DNA of 64,000 nucleotides from Verrucomicrobiaceae bacterium (lineage in GTDB: Bacteria; Verrucomicrobiota; Verrucomicrobiia; Verrucomicrobiales; Verrucomicrobiaceae): NCBI GenBank assembly GCA_027486585.1, contig JAIXOU010000134.1, positions 1-64,000 on the forward strand, read 5' to 3'. Shown one piece after another: positions 51,650-59,474 of this stretch. Made by a program: the position numbers and the translations under genes. The notes beneath the pieces were generated by a model. That model made no database searches. It had not been told where the DNA came from and was given only the letters and a program-made list of their open reading frames with translations. Numbering within the stretch: the stretch's first letter is position 1; each line of letters begins with the position of its first letter.

Positions 51650-52678
51650 TCACTTCAATTCGGCAAAACCACAGAAGACACTGGAGTCCTCTGGCGGCCG
51701 CGCGGGCAGGGGATCGTCATGATCCAGATGCTCATAAATGGCGCTAAAAAACTCTTCCTGAGTGGTCACACGTCGGATGCGATGCTCTAGCTGGCCTTCA
51801 GCGATGCCGGTGGTGATAAAGACCATGTAGCGCTTCATCTTCTGCACATGCGGGCGCACATCAAATCGAGGATGAAAAGCCGCTGTCACATCCCAGAGCG
51901 CCTGAATGTAGCGCAGCATGTCACGTCCCGTCGGTGCCGTCGAGCTGCCGCCTTCCCAGTGAGTGCGCAGATGAGAGAACAGCCATGGGTGTCGTATCGC
52001 CCCGCGCCCCAGCATTAGCCCAGCAGCTTGCGTGTCCCGCAGGTAAGCCAGTCCTGTGGGGACATCGACGACATTGCCATTAGCGATGACTGGACAAGGC
52101 ATAGCCTGCACAGCAAGGCGGACACACTCTGGATGCACTGGTGTTTTGTAGGCATCCCGAACGGTGCGACCGTGAATGGTCAACATCTGGATGTCGTGCT
52201 TTTGAAAGACCTCCAGCAGCCGTGGAAACTCCGCTTTATCCGCGAAGCCGACGCGGCATTTAACGGTGAATCGTCCTTGGATGTTTTCACGTAGGGCGCG
52301 CAGGATTTCATCCACACGCTCTGGCTGGCGCAGCAGTCCGCCTCCGGCATCTTTTCGGCACACGATGGGGGCTGGACAGCCAAGATTCAGGTCGATCCCA
52401 GCCACGGCATGTTTTTCCAGCAGCTTCGCCGTGCGCACAAGTGCTGGGATATCCTGACCGATCATCTGGGCCAGAACAGGCCTGCCGGTATCGTTTTCCG
52501 TGATGGAGCGCAGCGTATTGCCATCCAGTTTAGACTCGGCAGTGACGCGGAAATACTCCGTCACGTAGATGTCTGGCCCCCCATAGCTGGCCATCAGCCG
52601 CATGAAGGGCAGATCAGTTACGTCCTGCATCGGCGCCAGAACCAGGACGGGGCGGTCTTTGGGAAAGAGTTCTCGCAT
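51650..52678 (-). CDS. tRNA-dihydrouridine synthase
   Basis: The 342-aa FMN enzyme reduces uridine in tRNA. LAPMQDVTDLPFMRLM at the start, the catalytic Cys in DLNLGCPAP (about 100), KCRVGF (FMN phosphate/ribose), TIHGRTVRDAY and NGNV plus LGRGAIRHPWLF follow the DUS family. Which of DusA, B or C it corresponds to cannot be told. Thirty bases downstream of pyrH on the same strand. Confidence 0.93.
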   Translation of the reverse strand: MRELFPKDRPVLVLAPMQDVTDLPFMRLMASYGGPDIYVTEYFRVTAESKLDGNTLRSITENDTGRPVLAQMIGQDIPALVRTAKLLEKHAVAGIDLNLGCPAPIVCRKDAGGGLLRQPERVDEILRALRENIQGRFTVKCRVGFADKAEFPRLLEVFQKHDIQMLTIHGRTVRDAYKTPVHPECVRLAVQAMPCPVIANGNVVDVPTGLAYLRDTQAAGLMLGRGAIRHPWLFSHLRTHWEGGSSTAPTGRDMLRYIQALWDVTAAFHPRFDVRPHVQKMKRYMVFITTGIAEGQLEHRIRRVTTQEEFFSAIYEHLDHDDPLPARPPEDSSVFCGFAELK

Positions 52679-52708
52679 AGGCCCTGAGCTTTAGCGTGGC
52701 CCAAGAGG

Positions 52709-53452
52709 CTAAGCTTTGCCGTCAGCACTCACCAGAGTTCCCATGACTTCTCCGACCAGAGCACGGCGGATGTTGTCAGGCTCATTCATGCTGAAAACGA
52801 TGATCGGCATGTTGTTTTCCATGCACAGAGAAAAGGCGGTCGAATCCATGACTTTAAGCTGCTGGGTCAGGCAATCGTGGAAGCTGATGTTGTCATAGCG
52901 GACAGCGTCTTTGTTTTTATTCGGATCACTATCGTAGATGCCGTCCACCTTGGTGGCCTTAAACACACAATCAGCGCCCATTTCAGAGGCGCGCAGCGCC
53001 GCCGTCGTGTCGGTAGAAAAGAAGGGATTCCCTGTGCCTGCCGCAAAGATGACCACTCGCCCCAGTTCCAGATGCCGCATGGCCACCCGGCGGATGAAGG
53101 GTTCTGCCACATTTTTCATTTCAATGGCACTTTGCACGCGTGTCGGCACGTCCATGGCCTCCAGCATCGATTGCAGTGCTAGCGAGTTCATGACCGTGGC
53201 CAGCATGCCCATGTAGTCCGCAGTGGCACGTTCCATGCCCTTATTGCTAGCGCTCACGCCGCGCCAGAAGTTGCCTCCACCGACCACAACCGCGATTTCC
53301 AGTCCCGTTTGATGAGCCGCTTTGATCTGCGCAGCGATGTCCTCCACGATGGGCGGACTGATATTGTCCGTGCTACCGATTTCTCGGAGAGCCTCGCCGC
53401 TAAGTTTAAGAAGAACGCGCCTGAATTTACGTGTGCCAGTTGTTTCGACCAT
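52709..53452 (-). CDS. pyrH: Uridylate kinase
   Basis: The 247-aa hexameric UMP kinase (amino acid kinase fold) shows [52 protein letters not shown] and [12 protein letters not shown]. It phosphorylates UMP to UDP. The usual tsf/frr neighbours are absent; dus and glgX follow on the same strand. Confidence 0.97.
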   Translation of the reverse strand: MVETTGTRKFRRVLLKLSGEALREIGSTDNISPPIVEDIAAQIKAAHQTGLEIAVVVGGGNFWRGVSASNKGMERATADYMGMLATVMNSLALQSMLEAMDVPTRVQSAIEMKNVAEPFIRRVAMRHLELGRVVIFAAGTGNPFFSTDTTAALRASEMGADCVFKATKVDGIYDSDPNKNKDAVRYDNISFHDCLTQQLKVMDSTAFSLCMENNMPIIVFSMNEPDNIRRALVGEVMGTLVSADGKA

Positions 53453-53630
53453 GAATGTGTGGATTTGAACGGTGATACATGATCGTCATGGCCGATGCAA
53501 CGATCAATTCAAATCAATCGCTGATGATAGGACCGTTCAGCGTCGGTTTGTCATTCGCCGAGTCGTTCCTTGCAGCCGTTTTTTCTTTCATATTTGCCAT
53601 TCATTGGCAGCTGGTCTTCATGGTGGGCCG

Positions 53631-54053
53631 TCAGAACATTTGATTCAGAAAAATGAGGAGCAATCCAATCAACAGATAACCGGCGAAGAAAGCGACTGGC
53701 CATAGAAGGAGGCGTATCAATCCAGAAATCGATTCAAGACGAACTGCCAAATAACTTGTGAGCACGAAGGATAATCCTCCTGCGGGAAGCGCCAGAGAGC
53801 GGTTCGAATAGGTCGAGCTGTCCACATAGCTGTCATGGTAGATCATGTGTGCTGTGTAGAACGAAAGGAGGATAAACAGGGTGATACAAATCACTTGGAG
53901 CACCCAGTCTCGCTGTTCATGAGGTCTCATCCTGTTCAAAGATCGTTGCATCGTTTGTTGATTGACCTGGGTTTTTATGGCTGAGGCCTGATCTGTGGTA
54001 GCAGTTCGGAAGCGTAAGTCTTGTTCGTCGGTGAGTGCTATTAATGCTCTCAA
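53631..54053 (-). CDS. Three-helix membrane protein of unknown function
   Basis: The product is up to 140 aa with three hydrophobic segments (VICITLFILLSFYTAHMI, LPAGGLSFVLTSYLAVRL, LLLWPVAFFAGYLLIGLLLIFL, in part FAGYLLIGLLLIFL). The TTG at 54053 overlaps the TGA of the gene upstream, hinting at coupling, but lacks a clear ribosome site; an ATG at 53948 starting MQRSLNRMRPHEQ is a good alternative. Not recognised. Confidence 0.5.
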   Translation of the reverse strand: MRALIALTDEQDLRFRTATTDQASAIKTQVNQQTMQRSLNRMRPHEQRDWVLQVICITLFILLSFYTAHMIYHDSYVDSSTYSNRSLALPAGGLSFVLTSYLAVRLESISGLIRLLLWPVAFFAGYLLIGLLLIFLNQMF

Positions 54054-54497
54054 AATAGATTGTGATAGTCAGTGGCGTCTATCCAAATCCAAGCAGCGGC
54101 TCTACTGGGATCGTTCCCCGGGAATAGATGATAAATGCGTCCCTGCTCGCGTCTTACGGCAGGCTTGGTCCAATGAGTCCCTTCAAAACGAGTTCTTAGA
54201 ATATGCTCCTCGGCATAGTATCCGCTAATGCAATTGAAGCACTTCAGCTCAATTGCATTCTCTGCGGAATCTCCCGAACGGGATTCAGTGTGGTAATAGG
54301 TCACCCAACTTTGGCGGGTGGTCCCATCTCCCATTATGATAGTTTTGGGGATAGTCGTCTTGGTAAGTGGCGGTAAAAAAAACTGACCTCCTCTCATCAT
54401 GCTTATAGACGCATGATGATAGAGTCAGAGTGAGCAGAAGAGACAAGGAAAGAATTACTGGCAGGACTCTGAAATCTGACGGTTCATTTTCGGGCAT
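54050..54497 (-). pseudogene. Lipoprotein gene split by a frameshift at a T8 run
   Basis: The first part, from ATG 54497, encodes a lipoprotein signal (VILSLSLLLTLTLSSC, lipobox LSSC) and CVYKHDERRSVFF. A run of eight T on the coding strand (A at 54375-54382) follows. In the original frame the protein then ends after 70 residues; in the other frame a long open part continues (LPPLTKTTIPK, WVTYYHTESRSG, IWIDATDYHNLF) to the stop at 54050. With seven T the whole would be one 148-aa lipoprotein. So this is either a one-base insertion, a phase-variable tract, transcriptional slippage, or a sequencing error. The mature protein (WVTYYH, CFNCISGYYAEE, WTKPAVRREQGRIYHLFPG) is not recognised. Confidence 0.7.
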
Positions 54498-54643
54498 AGC
54501 GAGTAATGTGTAGACTTGGGCAACAACTCGTATCAGGCGACAACGTGAGTGAATCGTCGATAACGACAGATGACATACGAGCCGTTGGCTGCATTTTATT
54601 AATGATCAGCTGCTTCTATCGCAGGTCTTGATTTCGAGTCTGA

Positions 54644-55030
54644 CTACGGATTTGCCGCGGTACCACGGCGCATATCGATAAAAGACCCTGGCGCTATCTG
54701 TCCGCGAAAATGATCCTGCCCGACCATCATCAAGGACTCCGTTCCGAAGCTATCCCACCGCAGAACCAAGAGAGGCGTTTCGGCGTCGGCGGTCAGTACC
54801 CAACGCCCCGTCGTGCCTTGGTCCTTGGCGACCAGTGTTCCGTTTTTTCGGAAAGTGATACTATCGGTCCAAAATGGGTGAGTGACATTCCAGTCGCCCA
54901 CAATGCTCCATCGCGGGTAAATGTCTTTCTCGCTCGGTTCAGGTTCCGAAGTTTTCGGAATGGAGGTCTGTGCGACGATGGAACAGACCAAAGCTGCGCA
55001 AAGCAAAAGTGTTAAAAGCGAGACTTTCAT
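54644..55030 (-). CDS. Small secreted protein of unknown function
   Basis: The 128-aa product has a signal peptide (SLLTLLLCAALVCSIVA) and a compact beta-rich domain (SIVGDWNVTHPFWTDSITF, in part WNVTHPFWTDSITF; GRWVLTADAETPLLVLRWD, in part GRWVLTADAETPLLV) like a small lipocalin- or META-like barrel that reports a fixed-fold GDW start. Identity unknown. Same strand as its neighbours in the accessory island. Confidence 0.6.
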   Translation of the reverse strand: MKVSLLTLLLCAALVCSIVAQTSIPKTSEPEPSEKDIYPRWSIVGDWNVTHPFWTDSITFRKNGTLVAKDQGTTGRWVLTADAETPLLVLRWDSFGTESLMMVGQDHFRGQIAPGSFIDMRRGTAANP

Positions 55031-55346
55031 GATAGGATGTGTGGCAGGCTACTTGCCGATGGTTTTGCTGGTTGGCGATTTAATTTCAAGCCTAGCTATC
55101 TGATGGTTAACAATTTCGTGGTTTACGTCAAGATCCATATGGGCCACGGACTTTTGAAGTTATCGGGTAGAACCGCAGGTCTTGGAGAACCTAGTTACCA
55201 CACGACAATTTAGTTTGAGGCATTATCGAGATGACGAATGCACGTGCATTTAAGTGACGATTGATGGATGCTTTTTAAGTGGCTTTTTCGGCTTGGATTT
55301 CAATCCACTTCTGGCGTTATCTTCGCCTAGGGGTAAAATCTCAGCA
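55031..55346. other. 316-base stretch without a gene
   Basis: I see no convincing gene, RNA or repeat between the secreted protein start and the end of the next membrane protein gene. It is more AT-rich than most of the window and probably holds the promoter of the secreted protein. Confidence 0.5.
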
Positions 55347-55874
55347 TTAGCTGTTGCGGGGATTGCGGAGTAGCCTCGCATAAAGCAAAGCCAAAATGGC
55401 GAAGAGCAGGGGCCAGAGGAAGAAGTAGCTTTCGACATGAACCTCACCTTGAAAGTCAGGACTCGATGGAAGAGTGCGAGATAGCGACAGGCCGACGAGG
55501 GTAGATCCTGCGATACTCGCGTGCAGATAACATGCGAGACGTCCGACAGTGGGAGTTAGGCTCCGACACGAGGTGATATATACGGCAATTCCGAGACCAA
55601 TAATCAGCCCGGCAAACAGAAGAGCCATCAGTAGAATGATCAGAACAGCGCCAACGAACATCAGGAGATAGCCAGCACCTTCGCCCGGAGTAAAAGTGTC
55701 CTTAAGAACGTTCGTAACACCCACAGCGATACCCATGAAGGAGTAACCATACAAAGCACCCTTGGTGATAAACTGGCCAGTCAAAATCGCAGTGACTGAG
55801 GCAACGCCTAAACCAATACAAACACCTCTCTTGGGATTGAATGGGATTGAAGGTAGAGGCGGTGGGATGGTCAT
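55347..55874 (-). CDS. Multi-pass membrane protein of unknown function
   Basis: The 175-aa protein has about five hydrophobic helices (GVCIGLGVASVTAILTG, LLMFVGAVLIILLMALLFAGLIIGLGIAVYI in two, in part LIILLMALLFAGLIIGLG, ASIAGSTLVGLSLS, FFLWPLLFAILALLYARL) after a short Pro-rich start (MTIPPPLPSIPFNP). The layout suits a cytoplasmic-membrane protein; not recognised. Confidence 0.6.
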   Translation of the reverse strand: MTIPPPLPSIPFNPKRGVCIGLGVASVTAILTGQFITKGALYGYSFMGIAVGVTNVLKDTFTPGEGAGYLLMFVGAVLIILLMALLFAGLIIGLGIAVYITSCRSLTPTVGRLACYLHASIAGSTLVGLSLSRTLPSSPDFQGEVHVESYFFLWPLLFAILALLYARLLRNPRNS

Positions 55875-55996
55875 GAGATAAATCTAGCATCGGCTAACAT
55901 TAGAACCATGGCACGGTGGAAATGGAGTATCTAGAGCTGAACCGAGCTTTAGGCATTTTCCATTCCTCGGTTGCGCGTAGTCTGGCGAGTAGATGA

Positions 55997-56254
55997 TCAA
56001 AGGCGGCGCTGGCAGCTGCGCAGGCACTAGGCTGCAAGCGCCTGAAGATCGGCGATGCCCCAGCCACGATCATTTGCTTCATGCTCGATAGCGGCAAAGA
56101 AGTTCACCTGGTGGTGATGAACACGGCTGACCTGTTGAAGCAGGCGAAACCGCAATTCAGCTCTCAAGAGGAGTGGAACCTAGCCACCTGGTCTGATGGT
56201 CAGCAGACATTTCTTTTGGCTACGACGGACAATGCTGCAGCTTTGAGGAGGTAG
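55997..56254 (+). pseudogene. Remnant of an anti-sigma-like gene
   Basis: After a TGA at 55994 the frame reads 85 codons to a TAG at 56252: LGCKRLKIGDAPATIICFMLD, in part KRLKIGDAPATIICFML, then EVHLVVMNTADLL, EWNLATWSDGQQTFLLATT and AALRR. This is the C-terminal half of a verrucomicrobial anti-sigma-type protein family (the EVHLVV and W-x-x-G-x-x-T-F/Y-LL pattern), without start codon, membrane helix or N-terminal half. The rest of 55875-56311 shows no other gene. Confidence 0.5.
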
Positions 56255-56311
56255 GTGGGTAAGGTGTGAGTCGGGGCGTGGAGGCCCAGTTTGCAAAGCC
56301 TTGGCTGCTGG

Positions 56312-57205
56312 CTACATGGCGAAAATTCGGTCCATGCGTTCGGTGAGCATCGTGAGGCCGTTGGGATTGATGCCGCCACGTTGCTCACTGATGGCCCAGC
56401 CGGTGTAGCCGACGTCGTCGAGGGCTTTCATGATGGCTGGCCAGTTATTGTCGCCCTCGGTGAGGTCACAGTCGAAGCCTTTCCAGACGCCTTCGTCTTT
56501 CATTTTCTTGGTGCTGTATTCTTTGACGTGAATCCGGTTGATACGTTTGCCGAGGACTTTAATCCATTGCTCAGGCCAGCCGTAACGGAGGACGTTGCCA
56601 ATATCAAAATGCCAACCGACAATGGGGTCGCCAATCTCGTCAAGGAATCGGACGGCTTCCAGCGGACTGAGAATAAAGTTGTTCCAGACGTTCTCGATGG
56701 AGATTTTGACGCCAAGTTCTTTGGCGAGTGGGACGGCTTTTTTGAGCTCGATGATGGAGCGTTCCCATGCGATGTCGTAGGGGACGATTTCGCTACAGGT
56801 GCCGGGGACGACGAGGATGGAGTCGGTGCCGTAGGCCTTGGCATCCCGCAAAGTGGTGAGGACGCCTTGGAGGCCTTCTTCTCGGACTTTGGGATCCTCG
56901 TGGGTGAGTGTTTGTTTCCAATGGGTGTGGCAGCAGACGCTGGCGGCCTTGAGCCCGGAGGTGCCTAGGGCGTCGATGACTTCCTGTTGATTCATTCCGC
57001 CAGCGGGCTCGACACCTTCGTAGCCGGCCAGTTTGGCAGCGGTGTATTTTTCGATGAGGCTGCCTTTGATGCCGAGGGTGCCGCCCATGATGGCTTTGCG
57101 GAGTTGCCTCTTTGGTGCAGCGGGTGCTTGAGCCTGAAGGGTGCTGGTGGCAGCGAGGGCGCTGGCTTGAAAGGCAGTGGTGAGGAATTGGCGGCGCGAG
57201 GTCAT
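56312..57205 (-). CDS. Exported sugar phosphate isomerase/epimerase-like protein
   Basis: The 297-aa TIM-barrel protein starts with a Tat-type signal (SRRQFLTTAFQASALAATS, twin Arg at 4-5), then AIMGGTLGIKGSLIEKYTAAKLAGYEGVEP (in part TAAKLAGYEGVEP), ISIENVWNNFILSPLEA, GWHFDIGNVLRYG and RIHVKEYS, with Glu, Asp and His metal ligands. Xylose isomerase-like superfamily; substrate unknown. ATG 57205 is chosen because it starts the twin-arginine signal. A frame extends upstream but is not family-like. Confidence 0.86.
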   Translation of the reverse strand: MTSRRQFLTTAFQASALAATSTLQAQAPAAPKRQLRKAIMGGTLGIKGSLIEKYTAAKLAGYEGVEPAGGMNQQEVIDALGTSGLKAASVCCHTHWKQTLTHEDPKVREEGLQGVLTTLRDAKAYGTDSILVVPGTCSEIVPYDIAWERSIIELKKAVPLAKELGVKISIENVWNNFILSPLEAVRFLDEIGDPIVGWHFDIGNVLRYGWPEQWIKVLGKRINRIHVKEYSTKKMKDEGVWKGFDCDLTEGDNNWPAIMKALDDVGYTGWAISEQRGGINPNGLTMLTERMDRIFAM

Positions 57206-57234
57206 GGCTGAAAGGTACGGTGCTAGCGGTAGAA

Positions 57235-57447
57235 TCATTTCATGACGATGAGGCCACGAGAGAAGTCTGCGACGGTAAGGCACACAGGCACATTGGCCCC
57301 AGGCTCAAAGGTCATGGGTGGATCTTCTTCATTGAGAAAGGCCATGATGATTTTCCCATTGGGTAGTGTGGCATGCCAGGTGCGGTGGCTGTGCTGACTT
57401 TGAATAATGACATGGGAATCGACGGTTTCAGGGATGTCTAATTTCAT
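57235..57447 (-). CDS. Divergent IF1-like S1-fold protein
   Basis: The 70-aa protein matches initiation factor IF1 in length and pattern: an N-terminal strand, WHATLPNGKIIMAFLNEE (IF1: V-x-L-x-N-G-x-x-V-x-A-H), EPGANVPVCLTVADFSRGLIV (IF1: G-D-x-V-x-V-E-x-S-x-Y-D-x-x-R-G-x-I), but without the usual positive charges and with DPPMTF in place of R-M-N-Y-I. It may be a paralogue of the true IF1. Its ATG overlaps the stop of the upstream S41-like gene by four bases. Confidence 0.6.
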   Translation of the reverse strand: MKLDIPETVDSHVIIQSQHSHRTWHATLPNGKIIMAFLNEEDPPMTFEPGANVPVCLTVADFSRGLIVMK

Positions 57448-58565
57448 GGGGCGCGCTGGGCTTTTTTGATGGTGGGGCGTGCATCTCTAGGGTTAGCGGT
57501 CCAGTCAAGCCCCGTAGCTTGTAGCTGGGCTCGCATGATGAGCATGTCCACGGCTCGCTGTAGGACGAGGTCACGCGGTGTATTCTGATCCGCAGAGGCA
57601 GTCTGACCTGCACTGCGGCGGATGTAGTCGTCGAGTTCGGGGTGCTTTCCCGCAACGAGGGCGGCTTCGTTGTAGCGAGGCTTACTTTGATCAAAGGCAG
57701 AGTTTTTGAGGTTACTGGCCGATTGGCTTTCTGGGTGGTCAAAGAGCTGGCGTTTGATGCGGGAGGGCAGGGGAATGAGGTGATCGGGCTGGAGGCCTTT
57801 TTTGAAAAGGGAGGTGTCGTCAGGTAGCAGCATCTCTGCGCGGGCAAACCGGAGGATCCACTCATCGTCGAGGGGTATGCTCTCATACTGAACGCTGGCT
57901 CCGCGGGTGGGACTGCCGACAAGGATGGCCTGCCGCCGATGGCGAAGTGTAGCAGCGATGGTCTCACCCAGATTACCGGTTTCTTCATCGATCAGGACGA
58001 TGATGGGGTGAGTCCAAAGGCTGTTCTGATGACTGATGAAGAGTTGAGTGTCATCGCGGCCGACTTGCTTGAGTTTAAAGAGAAGCTCTCCCTCGGGGAC
58101 GAAGCACTCGAGCATGGCAGCTGCGGTGGCAAAGTCACCTGGCGCTGCTGCGCTGCGCAGGTCAAGGATGAGCTGGCTCATGCCGGCAGCATGGAATTCA
58201 CGCAATTTGGCCTGCAAGAGTGCGGCCTCACTTTCACTGAAGGCGAGCGGCCGGAGAAAGGCGATCTCTGGGGTCAGGGTTTCTGAGAGGATACCGCTTT
58301 TCAAAGGCGGTCGCTGAGCTTCAATCTTGGTAAGCAACTCGGCCCCGAGATCGAGCCGCTGGAGGAGGCCTTGCATGGCAGCACGGTTCAGCTCGTCAAA
58401 GTTCAACTCGGTGCTGCGGATGTAATCACTGCGAAGGATCTGAAAGGCAGACTGGATGGCGGCCTGGGATAGCTTTTCGACCTTCTCAGTGTCCGTTACA
58501 ATGGCTGCAGTGCTTGCTAGCAAAAAGGAGCTTAGGCTACTGAGGAGCAGTATGAGACGTTTCAT
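57444..58565 (-). CDS. Catalytically degenerate S41 (C-terminal processing) peptidase-like protein
   Basis: The 373-aa protein has a signal peptide (RLILLLSSLSSFLLASTAA), a short N-terminal region and the S41 core: AFLRPLAFSESEAALLQAKL (in part FLRPLAFSESEAAL), LILDLRSAA, IIVLIDEETGNLGETIAATL (in part VLIDEETGNLGE) and ILVGSPTRGASVQ. In active members the nucleophile lies in SASASE and the base in FGKGTVQ; here these read TGNLGE (catalytic Ser replaced by N198) and RGASVQ (no Lys). No PDZ domain is present. Thus probably a non-enzymatic relative. Overlaps thiD upstream and the IF1-like gene downstream by four bases each. Confidence 0.8.
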   Translation of the reverse strand: MKRLILLLSSLSSFLLASTAAIVTDTEKVEKLSQAAIQSAFQILRSDYIRSTELNFDELNRAAMQGLLQRLDLGAELLTKIEAQRPPLKSGILSETLTPEIAFLRPLAFSESEAALLQAKLREFHAAGMSQLILDLRSAAAPGDFATAAAMLECFVPEGELLFKLKQVGRDDTQLFISHQNSLWTHPIIVLIDEETGNLGETIAATLRHRRQAILVGSPTRGASVQYESIPLDDEWILRFARAEMLLPDDTSLFKKGLQPDHLIPLPSRIKRQLFDHPESQSASNLKNSAFDQSKPRYNEAALVAGKHPELDDYIRRSAGQTASADQNTPRDLVLQRAVDMLIMRAQLQATGLDWTANPRDARPTIKKAQRAP

Positions 58566-59371
58566 TCGGCGTTTTGATGCAGATGATTGAGCGCATGGAC
58601 AGTGCCAAGCGCTGTTTGCCAGCCGAAGTGATCGGCGATGGCTGCGCTGATGTAACCTTTGGCCTGCGTGACGGCATCCAGGAGGTTAAGGCCCTGGGCC
58701 AGTCCTGCGGCGATGCTAGCAGAGTAGGTGCAGCCGGTGCCATGCGTCTGCACATCTGGGGTGCGGTCGGCCTCGAGCCAGTAGAGGCCGTCATCCGTGC
58801 AGAGGACATCGGCAGCGGAGTCGTCGCTGAGATGGCCGCCCTTGACGAGCACGCTGGTCTGATATTTCTGGGCTAGTTCCCAGGCGCAGGCGGCCATTGA
58901 TTCACGGTCAGTCACAGGTTGTTTCCAGAGGACGGTAGCCTCGTCCATGTTCGGGGTGATGAGGCTGGCTAAAGGCAATAGCTGGGTCTCGATCGACGAG
59001 ATGGCATCATCCATCAGGAGCTTCCCCCCGCCAGTGGCGACCATGACAGGATCGACGACTAGGGGGATGTCCTTGGCATGATTGCGCCAGGCATGAACGA
59101 CAGCCTGAACCTGCTCTGTGCCGCCGAGCATGCCAGTCTTGGCTGCGCGAATGGGGAAGGCTGCCAATAAAACGCGGATCTGATCGGCGATGATCTCAGG
59201 ATCAAGTAGGTGGATGAGGGAGACTCTTCCAGGAGTCTCTGAAACGACGCTGGTTAGGGCTGTGAGCGCGTAACCGCCCAGGGCTGAGATGGCCTTTAAA
59301 TCTGCCTGTATTCCCGCTCCGCAGGAGGAATCGGATCCGGCAATGGTCAAAACTGGCGCTGGGGAAGTCAT
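58562..59371 (-). CDS. thiD: Hydroxymethylpyrimidine/phosphomethylpyrimidine kinase
   Basis: The 269-aa ribokinase-fold enzyme phosphorylates HMP and HMP-P for thiamine synthesis. Visible: LTIAGSDSSCGAGIQADLK (substrate), TGMLGG, LVVDPVMVATGGGKLL (in part VVDPVMVATGG), VKGGHL and the anion hole/catalytic Asp in HGTGCTYSASIAAGLAQG (in part HGTGCTYSASIAAGL). No TPP riboswitch motifs are visible in the 103 bases upstream. Overlaps the S41-like gene by ATGA. Confidence 0.95.
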   Translation of the reverse strand: MTSPAPVLTIAGSDSSCGAGIQADLKAISALGGYALTALTSVVSETPGRVSLIHLLDPEIIADQIRVLLAAFPIRAAKTGMLGGTEQVQAVVHAWRNHAKDIPLVVDPVMVATGGGKLLMDDAISSIETQLLPLASLITPNMDEATVLWKQPVTDRESMAACAWELAQKYQTSVLVKGGHLSDDSAADVLCTDDGLYWLEADRTPDVQTHGTGCTYSASIAAGLAQGLNLLDAVTQAKGYISAAIADHFGWQTALGTVHALNHLHQNAE

Positions 59372-59455
59372 GTACAGGGATCAATGCACGAGCGTGGCGA
59401 AAGGCCAAGAGAAATGACGTGGAGCGGATGAAATGCGGAGTTCTCTAGCTAGACC

Positions 59456-59469
59456 TATTCATGAATAGA
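59456..59469. repeat. 14-bp perfect palindrome upstream of thiD
   Basis: CTATTCATGAATAG is fully self-complementary and lies between the BatA-like stop (59475) and the thiD start (59371). It could be a repressor site or part of the BatA 3' end; no direct support. Confidence 0.35.
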
Positions 59470-59474
59470 GCAGA

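Noticed and set aside
59372-59474. Possible TPP riboswitch before thiD
   Set aside because: The conserved THI-box segments are not present in the upstream 103 bases.
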